This document shows, piece by piece, positions 9,797-21,994 of a DNA stretch of 64,000 nucleotides. Location of the stretch: positions 1,922,001 to 1,986,000 of the forward strand of contig JAQFVV010000112.1 in the NCBI GenBank assembly GCA_028023455.1, given 5' to 3'. Every line of letters begins with the position of its first letter. The first letter of the stretch is position 1. The position numbers and the translations under genes are program-made. The notes below the pieces were generated by a model, which was not told where the DNA came from, did not search any database, and saw only the letters and a list, made by a program, of their open reading frames with translations. The DNA is from Epiperipatus broadwayi. Its lineage: Eukaryota > Onychophora > Udeonychophora > Euonychophora > Peripatidae.

Positions 9797-12700
9797 TCAT
9801 TATTTTCAACCACCAATTTTCTGTACGATGGATGTCTCTCCAATTCCTAGCCCCTCTTCTCTGCAACACATCAGCAGATTTCCTTACTTCATCAATCTTT
9901 ATCACTCTGTAAGTCTCTTTACAATCTCTTGGGATCTAATTTAACACTTCAAATGCCCATCTATTATCATTTCTTCCAGAAATATGTTCAGCTCAGTTCC
10001 ATTTCAGTTTTTTAATTCTTTCAAATTTCGTTTTTGATCTCTTTTTATTAATCCTAACATGCATCTCGCCATATTATTTCATTGAGTGGTCTGAAGTCTC
10101 CACATTGCTCTTCTGTTAAAGTAAGAATGGTAAAACAATTGTTAAAAACTTTCCTTTTTCAGACACATAGATATATTTTCTTTTAATACCAAGTTATTTC
10201 TATCAAAAACACTCCATCCAAATTTAATTCTATGATTAATTTCATCCATTATGTTTCCATCTATATTAATTATCTGACCAAGATATTTGTGGTTGTTCAT
10301 TTGTTTTAATTTATGACTATCAATCTTTATTTTCTTATGAGAAAATCTATTGAACATTACTTTAGTCTTTTTAGCATTTATCTTTATTTCTTAATAAGCT
10401 TTGAAACATTATTTGCAAAAATAGTTATGTCATCTATGAAATCTAAATTTATGTAACTAATCTCTACTTTTATTCCCTCAGTTTTCCATTTTAATCCATA
10501 AAGTATATTTTACAAAACTGCAGCAAGCCAATAAACATCACATAATCATCATATGTATAGAGAGTTTTGCCTGTTTTAAAACTGCAATAAAAAGTTTTGA
10601 AGATATGAAATGTCCATGATAGACATCCTTTGTTAATCTTCTTAGTATCATCATGTCATCTAATTATTGCTACTGCAATTTGATAAATATTTTTTAAAAT
10701 ATAACTATATCCCGGTCTATCTCTAGATATAACTTTAATCACTGTAGAAATGCTTATAGAATGAAATGCCTTTTCGTAATCGACAAATCCAAAGTATCGT
10801 GGTAACTCATATTCATGGATTCTTTTTATAATTTCTCTCAATATTTGGATGTGATTCACTGTGATAAAAAAACACTTTTAAATCCAATTTGTACTTTTGA
10901 TTGGTTAAAATCCAAAGTTTGCTTTAGCTAAGTTATAATTATCTTGACAAACATTTAGTATAGAACTGATAAAAAACTGATATGTCTGTAATTTTTAATA
11001 TCACCTTTATAACCATTTTTAAATATCAATATTATTACTACTGCATTCTCCCATTCATTTGATACAGTTTTATCGGTTGGATATTTAGTATATAATTTTG
11101 CCGACAATTTTTTATTTCTTCACCTGCTTCTTTTAATCACAATTATAATTCCATTTTTTCCTGGAGCTTTTCCTTTCTTCATAGATTTAATTGCATTTCT
11201 CACTCCTTCATTTAAAATAGTGAGCAATATAGATGTAATAATTACAGTGTAGAGAATATTTTGTTTTCTTATTCATTATTATAATATAATTCTTTTATAG
11301 AACTCTTGCACATATTTTATGATGCCATCTCTCTTTTTAGTAATAGTTCTATCTTTTTATTACATATAATAAGATGTGTTTTACACTTTTGAGACTTATT
11401 CTCTGCTATAGCCTTCTTTGACAATTCACAATTATATATTTTACAAAACTAGATATTCAGTCCTTTTGAAAGGGATAAATTTTTCTTTATACATTGCCTT
11501 ATCTAAGTAGAAAATTTACTGGTGAATTGCTGCTTTTTTGTTCTAGTTATTTTTGTTGCAGTTCTTTAATAATATATCAGTTATCGTCTTATTGATATCA
11601 TTCAAATTTGAACCATCTTCAAAATCTGTTAATATTTTAAAATGATTTGCAAGTTATAATTTAAATTCTTTGGAATGTTTCTGAAAGTTATTAATATCAA
11701 TTGTTAATAATGTTTTTTTAATTTTTGTCTTTAGTTTTGCATTTATATATGTCATATCTTACTAATCATTGATTACTTTTTGTGTTTTAAAAATATTGCA
11801 ATTTTGAAATACATATTTTCCGTTAATGAAAATATAATCCCATTCTGATTGCATCTTCATTTGGTTGCTTCCATGTCTAGTTCGTTTAGCATTTTTCTCA
11901 AAGAAAGAATTCATAATATTAGTTGTTTTTTTTTCTGCTAATTCCACAGATCTGTATTTATTCTCATTTCTATTACCATAACCAAGTTTACCCATAACAC
12001 TTTCATCTCTCAATCACTTACCAATTCTAGCATTAAAGTCACCTCTGGGAATTTTAAAATGTTTGGTCTGATTAAAAGAATTTTGGACATCCATATAAAA
12101 ATCCTCTACTTCATCACAATGAGAACGTGTTGGGGTATAAACTTCAATTATCTGCATTTAGTATCTTTTATTAAGTTAAATAATTAATCTTGTTATTCTG
12201 TCCGATATATAATCAGTCACCACAATGTTGTTCCAATTTTTAGTGATAATGAATCCCATTCCATTTGTGCTTCCAATATTTTGTCTTTATAGCAAAGTAC
12301 ATAAATCATTTGTCTCTTCACTTTTTCTTCCATCTTCACAAATCACAACAATGTCCCATTTAATATTAGACTGTTCTTCCAATTTATGCAATCTTCTTCG
12401 TTTGAAAATAATTGACAGTTGTAGGTGCCTAAATAAAAAATTGTTATCGAATGTTAGCTTGCGTCCACAATCAGTGGGTTCTTAACACTCTCTGCCTTCA
12501 GCTGTCAATCAATGTATTGGTTAACAACTTTATAGGCTTCTGGGAATAAAGACCATAATTTAATTTTGTTTGTCATGATTGTAAATACTTATTTTAAAAA
12601 AATTCGATCACACACATATTCGTTCTGCCTTCCATAAAACTCAACTAATATTTCAGTCAAGAACTATCAGACCTGTTGAGAATAAAAACTGGGGTATCTT

Positions 12701-12890
12701 GATCTTAAACTCTGAGATAAAAAGCCAATAAACTCATTAAGCTGTTGGGCAACCCATCCATAATTTGTTTACTATTTGAATAATCATTTAGTAATAACAG
12801 CGACATTGATAATGTATGGAGTAGGCATTAGGAATTTGCCTTGAATGGTTCCTTTAAGGCTTCAAAGAGGAATCAAAGGATATCCTTCCA
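9797..12890 (-). pseudogene. Second decayed RTE-type LINE copy, nearly full length
   Basis: It is collinear on the minus strand with the intact RTE at 18727-21994 from the 3' end (near TTTTCAACCACCAATTTTC) to the 5' leader (GGCTTCAAAGAGGAATCAAA near 12865). Recoverable reading-frame pieces include MFNRFSHKKIKIDSHKLKQ (10142-10357, past the catalytic site), an RT piece with GFVDYEKAF (10656-10859) and the endonuclease C-terminal part (11762-12013). Frameshifts and stops break it throughout. A small foldback-B insert sits at 10525-10580. It is younger than the 1.5-6.9 kb relic (better preserved) and older than the 18.7 kb copy. Confidence 0.85.
10525..10580. repeat. Foldback family B, minimal copy
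   Basis: The block contains AATAAACATCACATAATCATC and then GAGAGTTTTGCCTGTTTTAA, the two ends of the family with the interior lost. It sits inside the RTE relic, near a repeated AAAACTGCA (about 10515 and 10578) that could be a target duplication. Confidence 0.6.
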
Positions 12891-13842
12891 GTTAAAAGGA
12901 TACTCCTTTCCACAACCATTGCATTTATGTAATACTCTAAATATTATTATTTATAACTCAAACAAAGTTTGATTTTTTTGTTTTTTCTTTGGAAATGCTG
13001 CAATGTCATATAGATCACCACTGATGTGATATCATGAGCTACTCATGTCCCTAATCATCTCTGCTTAGTAATTATAATTACAGTCTTTTTTTTTTTTAAA
13101 GACTAACAGTAGGATTATCATATATTTTGAAAGCAAAACATCATCAAAAAAGAAAATTATATATAGACATAAAATATTTACTTGAAATAAATATTTATTC
13201 ATTTTAATTGTAAAATTCAGATTTTTCATGGGAATGAATTTTCTTTAGGGAAGTGTTATCTGTGTTTATTTTATTAGCATTTATTATTTGATTCAAAATT
13301 ATAAGAAAAATATTTTTATTCCTTGTTGAACAATGTTATTGCATTAATACCAATAAAAGATTGAAATTTGCTCTATGATATATGTGCTGCTATAGTAGTA
13401 AATTATGGTCCAAAGTTATTGAAAAATACTAATGGCTCGGTAAACTCAAATGATTTCTTATTGAATTGTTTACATAATAGATGAATTAACTATCACAAAT
13501 ATTTGATTTAGCTAAAAATCATTATAGTATATTATGGATTATATTATAATTAGAAACAGAATTTAAACAAGTCAATAGTAAAGAAAACACTTATAGGTAC
13601 AAATTGTTATATAAATAATATTGTATGTTCTAAGATTTAAATGATAGCTGCATTAAATAAAAAGCTCCTATCCGATATAGATTGATTAGGAAAATAGAAG
13701 TTTGTTTTTTTAAAACCACTGATATTCATGTTAAATTTCAACAGATGTTAAAATTTCTGATTTAGATTTTCAAGTTTATCATGTAATTGATTTGTTCTCT
13801 GACATTGGCATTAAAAAGGAAAAATGGGACATTCTCTGTTTG
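12891..13842. other. Gene-free AT-rich stretch
   Basis: I see no gene, RNA or recognisable repeat on either strand. Poly(T) and poly(A) runs are frequent. Confidence 0.5.
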
Positions 13843-14520
13843 GCTGAATAATAAAATGAAGATGGAATTTAATAAGCAATATCAGGATATAAAGATGGAA
13901 GTTAAATGGCTGATGAAAGATTATTGGATAAATTATTTTTGGCACAATGAAAGAAACATATGAGCCATGAAAAATAATATTATAATTCTGTTATATTAGT
14001 GGATGGCAAATCTTTGTACAAAAATGATATTTTGAACAGATAAGAAATAAGTATTTTTATTATCTCTTGAATACAGGCTGTGAATAATTAAATTAAAATG
14101 GAGTTTAATAAGCAATATTAGGATTTAAAGTGGAAGTTAAATGGCTGCCAAAAAACTTGTGGATAAATTATTTTTGGCACAATAAAACATATGTACCCAT
14201 GAAAACTAATATTATAATTTTATTATATTAATGGATGGCAATCTTTTGTACAAAAATGATGATATTTGGAACAGATGAAATAAATATTTTTATTCTCTTA
14301 AATACAGGCTAAATAATAAAATGAAGATGCAGATTAATAACCAATATCAGGATTTAAAGATGGAAGTTACATGGCTGATGAAAGACTAGTGGATAAATTA
14401 TTTTTGGCATATTGAAAGAAACATATACCAACTAATATTGTAATTCTATTATATTAGTGGATGGCAATTCTTTGTATAAAAATGATATTTTGAACAAATG
14501 AAATAATTTTTTTTATTTTT
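13843..14520. repeat. Three tandem ~225-bp repeats within a decayed LINE
   Basis: Units begin at about 13843, 14084 and 14309. Each contains ATTTAAAGATGGAAGTTA-like, GGATAAATTATTTTTGGCA, TATATTAGTGGATGGCAA and TTTGTACAAAAATGAT-like blocks. They differ by substitutions and small indels, so the duplication is not recent. Translated, each unit encodes a LINE linker-like segment (DLKMEV, DWW-like, then VDGNSLYKNDDILNRWNKYF when small shifts are allowed). Many LINEs have this pattern just before the RT domain. Confidence 0.8.
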
Positions 14521-15650
14521 TTTGAATGATTGGTTTTAATGATACTTCCATTTTATTGACTCATGTTTATTTTAACTTGAAACAATTCTTTGTAATTTTA
14601 AAAATGGAAAAGTTGCAGATCTGGATGAAATAGTTGGATAAGTTTTAAAGTATAATAATTATATTAGCTTCTAAATTATTGGAATTTGTTTAGAAATATA
14701 TGGCTGCTATTGAAAAAAGTAAAGAAAAAAAAAATCTTGAAATATCATTATTTTCCATTATTGCAAAAATACTTTTAAAGATTAACATTGAATAATTAGT
14801 TTCTAGCCATTTGTGAATAATTATCAGAGAATCAATATGATTTTAGAGTATTACTAGGAAAATGCAAGAAAAGTGTTGTTTATTACTTTTATTAATCAAT
14901 TAATTGAGAAGATATATGCAATATTTGAAAATAATTGATTGAAAGTAGAAATTTGTAATTTGCAACTGTCACATGTCATTATGAGAGGAAGTATTATTAC
15001 TGATAGTAGGAAATCAGATATTTAAATGAAAATCGATTTTTAGCAGCAGCTTCATAATTGTATATTGTTTGTACTGATTAAGATATTTGTTCTATTTTTA
15101 TGACATTGATTTTTGGAATATTTTATTAACAGTTTTATAAAGTAGCATCAAAATGCAATAGATTAAAAGCAAACTTAAGAACTTCAACTTGTGGGGTTCT
15201 AGATTTATAATATATTAATAATTGTGCTATTCTTGCCAATTCCAAAGATGATTCACAGAATATTCTTGAATAAACCTATAAAAATTTTGGTTTGGTTATT
15301 AATGTTCAAAAACGTGTGTGCTTTATTAGTCAATGATAGAAAACAAATCTCCAGGAATTTTTAATTTGTATAGGTATCAGCTTAAGAATGTGAAATCAAT
15401 TTAAATTTTAAATAGCTTTTTAGTTAGAAAGATAGTTTGGATGATGAGGGATAACACAGATTTCAGTCAGCTGTTGCTGCATTTAATAAGCTAAAAGATA
15501 ATCTATTTCATTCTACACACAAATAATTTAGTTGTATGCAAGACTGTTATTACCCATCTTGTAGTATTGGAAGTGAAACATAGATTACTAACATCATAAC
15601 ATAAAAATACTAGAAAAGTTTTATTTAAATATCTTCCATACATTTTTGTT
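13843..15650 (+). pseudogene. Decayed LINE (family C), RT and C-terminal parts
   Basis: After the tandem segment, plus-strand frames give an RT-like stretch near 14840 (ENQYDF, where QYGFR is expected). Near 15220 they give CAILANSKDDSQNILE then TYKNFGLVINVQK, the block immediately after the FADD catalytic motif. Near 15415-15560 comes LVRKDSLDDEG then QISAAVAAFNKLKDNLFHS, ending in SIGSETWITN, the usual L-YGSETW motif. Stops and shifts are numerous and the endonuclease is absent. It is a different family from the RTE because the sequence and motif spacing differ. Confidence 0.65.
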
Positions 15651-17997
15651 ACAATCTTAACACGAGAGGTATGTTCTTCAATTTTCAGATGTGATGATAT
15701 TGAATCTATTATTATAAAGGGATATTTTTGCTAAATTGGGCATCTGAAGGAAATGAACAGTAATAGATTTTTTAACAGAAAGTAGCTTGTGATGAACTTG
15801 AGCATAGTTTTTATGAGAAGCGGACTCATTTACATTATTAAGATTAGTTTAAAGATACTAAAAAAGAGAAATTAATAAACAGATTGCAATATATATGGAT
15901 ATGGATATATTTCTACATAATTGATAGGTAGGTTTATACGTCCATCACAAAACTCACTTCTAACTTTGGGGAGGTTCCTGGACTTAAAATGATTATATTC
16001 GTTTACGAGTGATTGCTAATTTTTGTGATGTGTTTATTTTCAATTCTTCATTGTAAGTAAATAAAATACCTTTTTATTTAATGGAGATTTAATATCTTTA
16101 TTTTGCTTTTTTTAATTTTGTTCCTATGTACCACGAATTTACGGCGTATAGAACAATTCTGTTCATATTACCCGTTCAGCAGGCGTAGATGGCATTTCAC
16201 ACCAATATTACAGCCCGCTGATGTGCTTTGTGGTACTATGGAAAAATAGCAAACATTTCAAAGCTCACTACCATACGATGTGAGGGTGTATAGAATTCAA
16301 CTGGCCATATCTGTTTTAATGTGCATTCGAAGTAACGATGTTGCGCTCTACCTGACATACTATTACATAGTAATAATTGTAAGGCTGTCGCAGTGCTTCT
16401 CTACAAATTGTAGAATGTGAAAAAAATTGCAAAAGGATAGGTCCCTTCACCATTTCACATAAGTCATGTGTTGTAGGTTGTTTTGTAAATCATAATGTCG
16501 GTTGTATGAGAATAATGCATGTTTTGATGTACTGTTTGTCTTTGGATCCGTGCCGGATCTGGCAAACAGCGGGACCCGTCCGTGCTGTCTTCCAGTACTA
16601 TACGCTGAAATGTATAATGTAATGTAAATAATGTTTCGTATCATTTTAAAAATGTAATATTTAAATAAATAAAAAATAGCTTAAAATAAAAAAATTAATT
16701 TTGTTTCATATTTTAAAAATATATTTTAAAATATTATTTTAAGAAAAATTAATTTTGTTTCATAAATTTTTCAATAAAAAAAATATCGGCCTTGTAACAT
16801 TACATTTCATTATTTTTGTACAAAAACAATGCCATCAAGCGACCGTGCCCAGATTTCAGATGATTACCTTTTTTTTTTCTTACATTTGTCCAATTAACTA
16901 ATTTTTTTTTTCAAATAATGTGAATATTTTTTCTACAATTATCTATGCTATGTAACAAACTATTTGTGATCCCAACGAATTAGAGCAGTCAATGTTTTAC
17001 TTTAAATTATTTTGTGTTATAGCAAATTTATTTATATCATTAACTGCTTAAAAAGCTTTATTAAAATCAATCAGAAATTAAAGCAGATACTTTTGTTTTC
17101 TGACAGGCCACTTTATTACTGAAGGAACTTGGTATCACAATAGTTAGTACATCTGCTAGCTATGCCTCTAACCTGAGTTTCAAGTCGAAGCTGGGCAAAT
17201 CATGAAATTTTTCAAATCACAGACATAGAATTTGTCTTTCGGGTAAATAGCACACAATCTAGCAATAATAGTCAATAAGTGGCCGTTATATATTATTATC
17301 TAGAAGATGAAGATTTCTATGAATGAGTAAATATTAAAAAAATACAATTGCAATATGATGCAGCCATAATTTATAATGAAATATGATCATATGCTAAGAC
17401 TAATTATTTTTTCCTTGATCTTGTTCTATCACTTAACCAAATAATCATCACATGTGAGAAATAATAATAACCGAATACTTATTTGGAATTTGATTTTCTA
17501 TTTTAAATGAGTCTCATTTTCTGGAGTTTTCAATTGGAGTTAGATTTTTAATCTTTGAAAAAGGTTCTGAACAAGGAAATGCTTTGGAATCAGGATGTTT
17601 TTGCATGTATTAGATAAAAAAAATGTTATTTTGTTTTGTTTTTTAAAATAAATAAATAGCAGAATTAAAGAGAAAGGAGTTTTAAAAATTAAATAATTTC
17701 ATGCTTAATATCCATCTTTTATTACTTTATTATAATGATAATGGGTATATATGTATGTAAATATTGAATCATAAAACTTTGAAATTATTATACAGATTTT
17801 TTTTTCTTTTCCAAGTATATTTATATTAAGTAGTAGCAACATTGTGATACAATTGCCTTCCCATATATATCCACGACATTTGTTTCTAACTCTTGCTGTG
17901 GATACTGACATTCATGGATAATAGCGATACATATTTATATATGTGTTTTAACACAAATTTATACATTTTTTAACATGCGTGTATAATATGAATACAT
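15651..17997. other. Gene-free region with one GC-richer island
   Basis: Most is AT-rich with no recognisable content. An island at about 16125-16610 is less AT-rich and holds a 65-codon minus-strand frame (16447-16644) without a domain or splice context. It could be an old exon, a mobile element remnant or chance. I see no support for a gene. Confidence 0.4.
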
Positions 17998-18207
17998 AAA
18001 TCTATTCTTGGAACAAACAAGTCTGAATATGTTACTACTAAGATAATTTACAAGCTAGATCTCCAAAGAATCTGACAAAATAGGTTGGCATTGATATATC
18101 AAAAAATGGACATTATTTACAAATTCATTTAAATGATTCTTTTGGGGATTTAGCTTGTAAATTGTTTTGGTAATAGATTCGGCTTGTTTGTTCCATGAAT
18201 AGGTTTA
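17998..18207. repeat. Foldback MITE-like element, family C, copy 1
   Basis: The left arm (AATCTATTCTTGGAACAAAC through ACAAGCTAGATCTCC, to about 18071) is the inverted complement of the right arm (GATTCTTTTGGGGATTTAGC through TTGTTCCATGAATAGGTTT). The ~60-bp loop contains GGTTGGCATTGATATATCAA. The loop sequence resembles the arm of the element at 48525-48670, linking the two copies. There is no coding capacity. Confidence 0.75.
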
Positions 18208-18726
18208 TATTTTTAGCATTATATATTTGATAAGCTGCAAAATTATTTACATGTTCATTAAAACTATTAGAATATTATGAATACAAATCTATAACATAAT
18301 TCTATTAAAAGATAAATAAAAAGACTTCAGTAACAATAATTAATAAAAAAAATTGATAAACTATAATTAGTGGCTTCATAATAAAATCAATTCTGTATTT
18401 TTTTTAAATAAAAGATTATAATTGTCATTCTTTTTTTTTCTCTCTCACTTTTTAAAAATTAAATAAAAAACAAAGAGAAATAACTAAAAGTTAAATATCT
18501 CCTAATCCCTTCCCTTTTTCTTTTAAAAGATGAAATGGAGTGGTGGTGGGGGCAAGTGATTACATTAAATTAAAAAAATTAAATCTCTACCGAAAAAATT
18601 GTCATCTATGTGATTGTGATGTTTTCACACAACTCAGTTTTACTATGGAGTAAAAAATTAGAATTTACAAAATGAAGATCTCTTGAAGTAATTTTTGATT
18701 TTATTTGATATTTTTTTGAATTGCAG
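18208..18726. other. Gene-free AT-rich spacer
   Basis: There is no gene or recognisable repeat. A purine/G-rich patch (GGAGTGGTGGTGGGGGCAAG) sits at about 18537-18556, 3' of the RTE element. Confidence 0.5.
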
Positions 18727-21700
18727 ATCATCATCATCATCAACCATTATCAATCCACTGCAGGATGAAGGTCTCTCCAAGTTTAATCCATCTTCTCCGA
18801 TCTTTAGCTTCTCTTCTCCACAACACCCCTGCACATTTTCTTATTTCATCCATCCATCTCACATGTGGTCTCTTTCTGGGTCTTTTACAATCTCTTGGAA
18901 TCCAGTTTAAAATTTCAATTGTCCATCTATTATCATCTCTTCTAGCAATATGTCCAGCCCAACTCCATTTCAATCTTTTAATTTTTTCAATAAGGTCAGT
19001 AACACCTGTTTGTTGTCTTACCCATACATTGCGTTTTCGATCTCTTCTTGTTACTCCCAACATACATCTCTCCATACTCCTTTGAGTGGTCTGAAGTCTC
19101 TGTATTGCTCTTCTATTAAGTGTCCAAGTCTCAGATCCATAAGTAAGAACTGGTAAAACACATTTGTTAAAAACCATCCTTTTCAAACACATAGGCATAT
19201 TTCCTTTTAGTATCAAGTTATTTCTACCAAAAGCACTCCAACCAAGTTTAATTCTATGATTAATTTCCTCCATTATGTTTCCATCTGTATTAATAATCTG
19301 ACCAAGGTATTTGTAACTGTTAACTTCTTCTAATTCTTCATAATCAATCTTTATTTTCATATTTTGAGCAAATCGATTAAACATTACTTTAGTCTTTTTA
19401 ACATTTATCTTTAGTCCTACTTTTCTACTTTCATCTGCTAACTCCTGCAACATTTCCTGCAGCTCTGAAGCATTATTTGCAAAAACAACTACATCATCTG
19501 CGAAATCTAAATGACTTAAATACTCTCCATTTACTTTCACTCCTTTAGTTTCCCATTTTAATCCACAAAATACTTCTTGCAGCACTGCTGTAAAGAGTTT
19601 TGGAGATATGGAGTCACCTTGTCTTACACCTTTCTCAATGTTGATTTTTCCAGTATCATTATGTAATCTAATTGTTGCTGTTGCATTTTTATAAATATTC
19701 TTTAAAATATGACAATATCCTGGATCTATACCTTGATGATCCAATGCTTTAATCACTGAAGAAATGTGTATAGAATCGAATGCCTTTTCATAATCTACAA
19801 ATCCAAAACATAATGACAACTCATATTCGTTTGTCCTTTCTATGACTTCTCTCAATACCTGGATATGATCTATTGTACTAAAACCACTTTTAAATCCAGC
19901 TTGTTCTCTTGGTTGGTGGAAATCCAAAGTTCTCTGTAGACGAGTTGTAATTATCTTGGTAAAAATTTTATATAAAACTGATAAAAGGCTGATAGGTCTG
20001 TAATTTCTAATATCTTCTTTATCACCTTTTTTAAATATTAATATTATTACTGCATTCTTCCAATCTTCCGGTACATCTTTATCATTTAGACATTTGGTAT
20101 ATAACTTTGCTAAAATTGTTTCTATTTCTTCACCTGCTTCTTTTAATATATCAATTATAATTCCATCATTTCCTGGAGCCTTTCCTTTCTTCATACACTT
20201 AATTGCATGTCTCACTTCTTCATTTAAAATTCTGGGCAATTCGGAAGATGTAATAGATATAGGAGGTACTTGTTCTTTATTACTATATAATTCTTGATAA
20301 AAATCTTCTACCAATTTCATGATGTCATCTCTCTTTTTAGTAATAATTCCATCTTTTTTTCTTATTGCAGATATAAATTTCCTACCAATACCAAAATGTT
20401 GTTTAACATTTTTGAGACTTTTATTTTCTTCTACAGCTTTCCTTGCTATTTCACAGTTATACTTTCTTATATCATTTTCAACTCTTTTCCGTACCATTTT
20501 ACAAAATTCGAGATATTCAATTCTTTTTAATACATCATTTTTGTATATCTTCATATTCCTTCTTTTCTTCATAAATTCTCTAGTCTCAGTAGAAATTTTA
20601 TTAGTCAATTGCTGCTTTTTTCTACCAGCTATGTTTGTTGCAGTTTTTAAAAGTGTATCAGTTATTTTCATATTAATTTCATTCAAATCTGTATCATGTT
20701 CAAAATCTCCTAACACTTGAAACCTATTTGTAAGTTCTAATTTAAATTCATTAGAATGTTTCTGAAGATTAGGAATATCAACTGTAAATATTGTTTTTCT
20801 TAATAATTTTTGTCTTTCTAGTTTTACATTAACACGTAACTTACACCTTACTAATCGATGATCACTTCCTGTGTTAAATTTATTAAGAACATTACAATCT
20901 TGAAATATGTATTTTCTGTTAGTCAAAATATAATCCAATTCTGCTGTACCTTCATTTGGATGCTTCCATGTCCATTTCCTTTTAACATTTTTCTCAAAAA
21001 ATGAATTCATAATATAAAGTTTTTCTTTTTCTGCAAACTCCACAAGTCTATGTCCTCTCTCATTTCTATTACCATAACCAAAATTACCTACAGCAATTTC
21101 ATCTTTCATTTGTCTACCAATTCTAGCATTAAAGTCTCCCATAACAATTTTAAAATGTTGTTTACTCTGATCAAAAGCCTTTTGTACATCCATATAAAAA
21201 TCTTCTACTACTTCATCACTATGAGAACTTGTTGGGGCATAAACCTGAATTATCTGCATTTGGTATCTGCTATTAAGTTGTATAACTAATCTTGCCACTC
21301 TGTCCGATACACCATCAATCTCCACAATATTGTTCTTCCACTTTTTATTTATAATGAATCCTACTCCACTTGTATTTCCAATACGTGTGCCTTTATAATA
21401 GAGTATATGTCCACTTTTTAAATCAATTGTTTCTTCTCCTTTTCTTCTAACTTCACAAAGTCCAATAATGTCCCATTTAATATAAGACAGTTCTTCTTCT
21501 AATTCTTGCAATCTTCCTTCACTTGAAAGTGATCTGCAGTTGTAAGTACCTAAATAAAAAGTCGTCATCAAATGGCAGCCTGGGTCCGCAATCAGGGGAT
21601 TCTTAGCACCCTCCGCCTTCGGCCACCAACCGCTGCCTTGGTTGGTGACTTTACAGCCTCCTGGGAATAAGGGCCATGCTTTATTTTTGTCTGTCATAAT

Positions 21701-21994
21701 TGTATATATGTATTGGAAAAATATTTATCATTTACACAAACATTCATTCTGCCTTATCAGGCACTGAGAAGAAAGACCATGGTGTTTCTTGATCTTAAAC
21801 TCAGAGGTAAAAAGCCAATAAACTCACCATGCTGGCTAATGCGTGTTGGTGAGCAGCCCATCCATGTTCGTATACTATATGAATAATCACATAGTAATAA
21901 CAGCTGCAACGACAAGAACATATGGAGTGGACATTAGGAATTTGCCCTGCTCGGTTCCTTTAAGGCCTCCAAGAGGAATCAAAGGGTCTCCTTT
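18727..21994 (-). mobile_element. Full-length RTE-type non-LTR retrotransposon
   Basis: Boundaries come from comparison with the copy at 38825-42063: both begin with AAAGGAGACCCTTTGATTCC (minus strand here, end at 21994) and end in a GTTGATGAT-type tail, here (GAT)n at 18727-18741. Short-repeat 3' tails instead of poly(A) are typical of the RTE clade. About 300 bases of leader precede a single uninterrupted ORF. No clear target duplication was seen. It is the only copy in the window without coding lesions and so the youngest. It lies outside the Mff coding span, ~4 kb upstream of the start exon and antisense to it. Confidence 0.85.
18740..21697 (-). CDS. Endonuclease-reverse transcriptase (RTE ORF), intact, 985 aa
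   Basis: This single ORF encodes target-primed retrotransposition enzymes. Residues ~45-290 form an apurinic-like endonuclease of the EEP fold: TYN at 51-53, catalytic E82 in CEVRR, VYAP at 152-155, GDFNAR at 187-192 and SDHR at 278-281. Residues ~490-780 form the reverse transcriptase: GKAPGNDG at 505-512, FKKGDK at 555-560, NYRPISLL at 565-572, catalytic D635 in FVDYEKAFD, RQGDSISP at 692-699 and FADD at 732-735 (catalytic D734, D735). The C-terminus has GSETWTL (854-860), a WAGHIARR motif (913-920) and a basic RP-KRP stretch near 939-944. All catalytic residues expected from the family are present and there is no internal stop. The ATG at 21697 is the first in frame. Length fits RTE proteins (about 900-1000 aa). 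Clade assignment is from motifs, not a tree. Confidence 0.9.
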   Translation of the reverse strand: MTDKNKAWPLFPGGCKVTNQGSGWWPKAEGAKNPLIADPGCHLMTTFYLGTYNCRSLSSEGRLQELEEELSYIKWDIIGLCEVRRKGEETIDLKSGHILYYKGTRIGNTSGVGFIINKKWKNNIVEIDGVSDRVARLVIQLNSRYQMQIIQVYAPTSSHSDEVVEDFYMDVQKAFDQSKQHFKIVMGDFNARIGRQMKDEIAVGNFGYGNRNERGHRLVEFAEKEKLYIMNSFFEKNVKRKWTWKHPNEGTAELDYILTNRKYIFQDCNVLNKFNTGSDHRLVRCKLRVNVKLERQKLLRKTIFTVDIPNLQKHSNEFKLELTNRFQVLGDFEHDTDLNEINMKITDTLLKTATNIAGRKKQQLTNKISTETREFMKKRRNMKIYKNDVLKRIEYLEFCKMVRKRVENDIRKYNCEIARKAVEENKSLKNVKQHFGIGRKFISAIRKKDGIITKKRDDIMKLVEDFYQELYSNKEQVPPISITSSELPRILNEEVRHAIKCMKKGKAPGNDGIIIDILKEAGEEIETILAKLYTKCLNDKDVPEDWKNAVIILIFKKGDKEDIRNYRPISLLSVLYKIFTKIITTRLQRTLDFHQPREQAGFKSGFSTIDHIQVLREVIERTNEYELSLCFGFVDYEKAFDSIHISSVIKALDHQGIDPGYCHILKNIYKNATATIRLHNDTGKINIEKGVRQGDSISPKLFTAVLQEVFCGLKWETKGVKVNGEYLSHLDFADDVVVFANNASELQEMLQELADESRKVGLKINVKKTKVMFNRFAQNMKIKIDYEELEEVNSYKYLGQIINTDGNIMEEINHRIKLGWSAFGRNNLILKGNMPMCLKRMVFNKCVLPVLTYGSETWTLNRRAIQRLQTTQRSMERCMLGVTRRDRKRNVWVRQQTGVTDLIEKIKRLKWSWAGHIARRDDNRWTIEILNWIPRDCKRPRKRPHVRWMDEIRKCAGVLWRREAKDRRRWIKLGETFILQWIDNG

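Noticed and set aside
13843-14520. CRISPR-like array suspicion for the tandem repeats
   Set aside because: Units are ~225 bp with no short repeat/spacer pattern, and the sequence is clearly LINE-derived and eukaryotic.
18765-19085. Plus-strand ORFs overlapping the RTE (also at 20094-20720 and 21050-21289)
   Set aside because: Antisense shadows of the intact RTE ORF.
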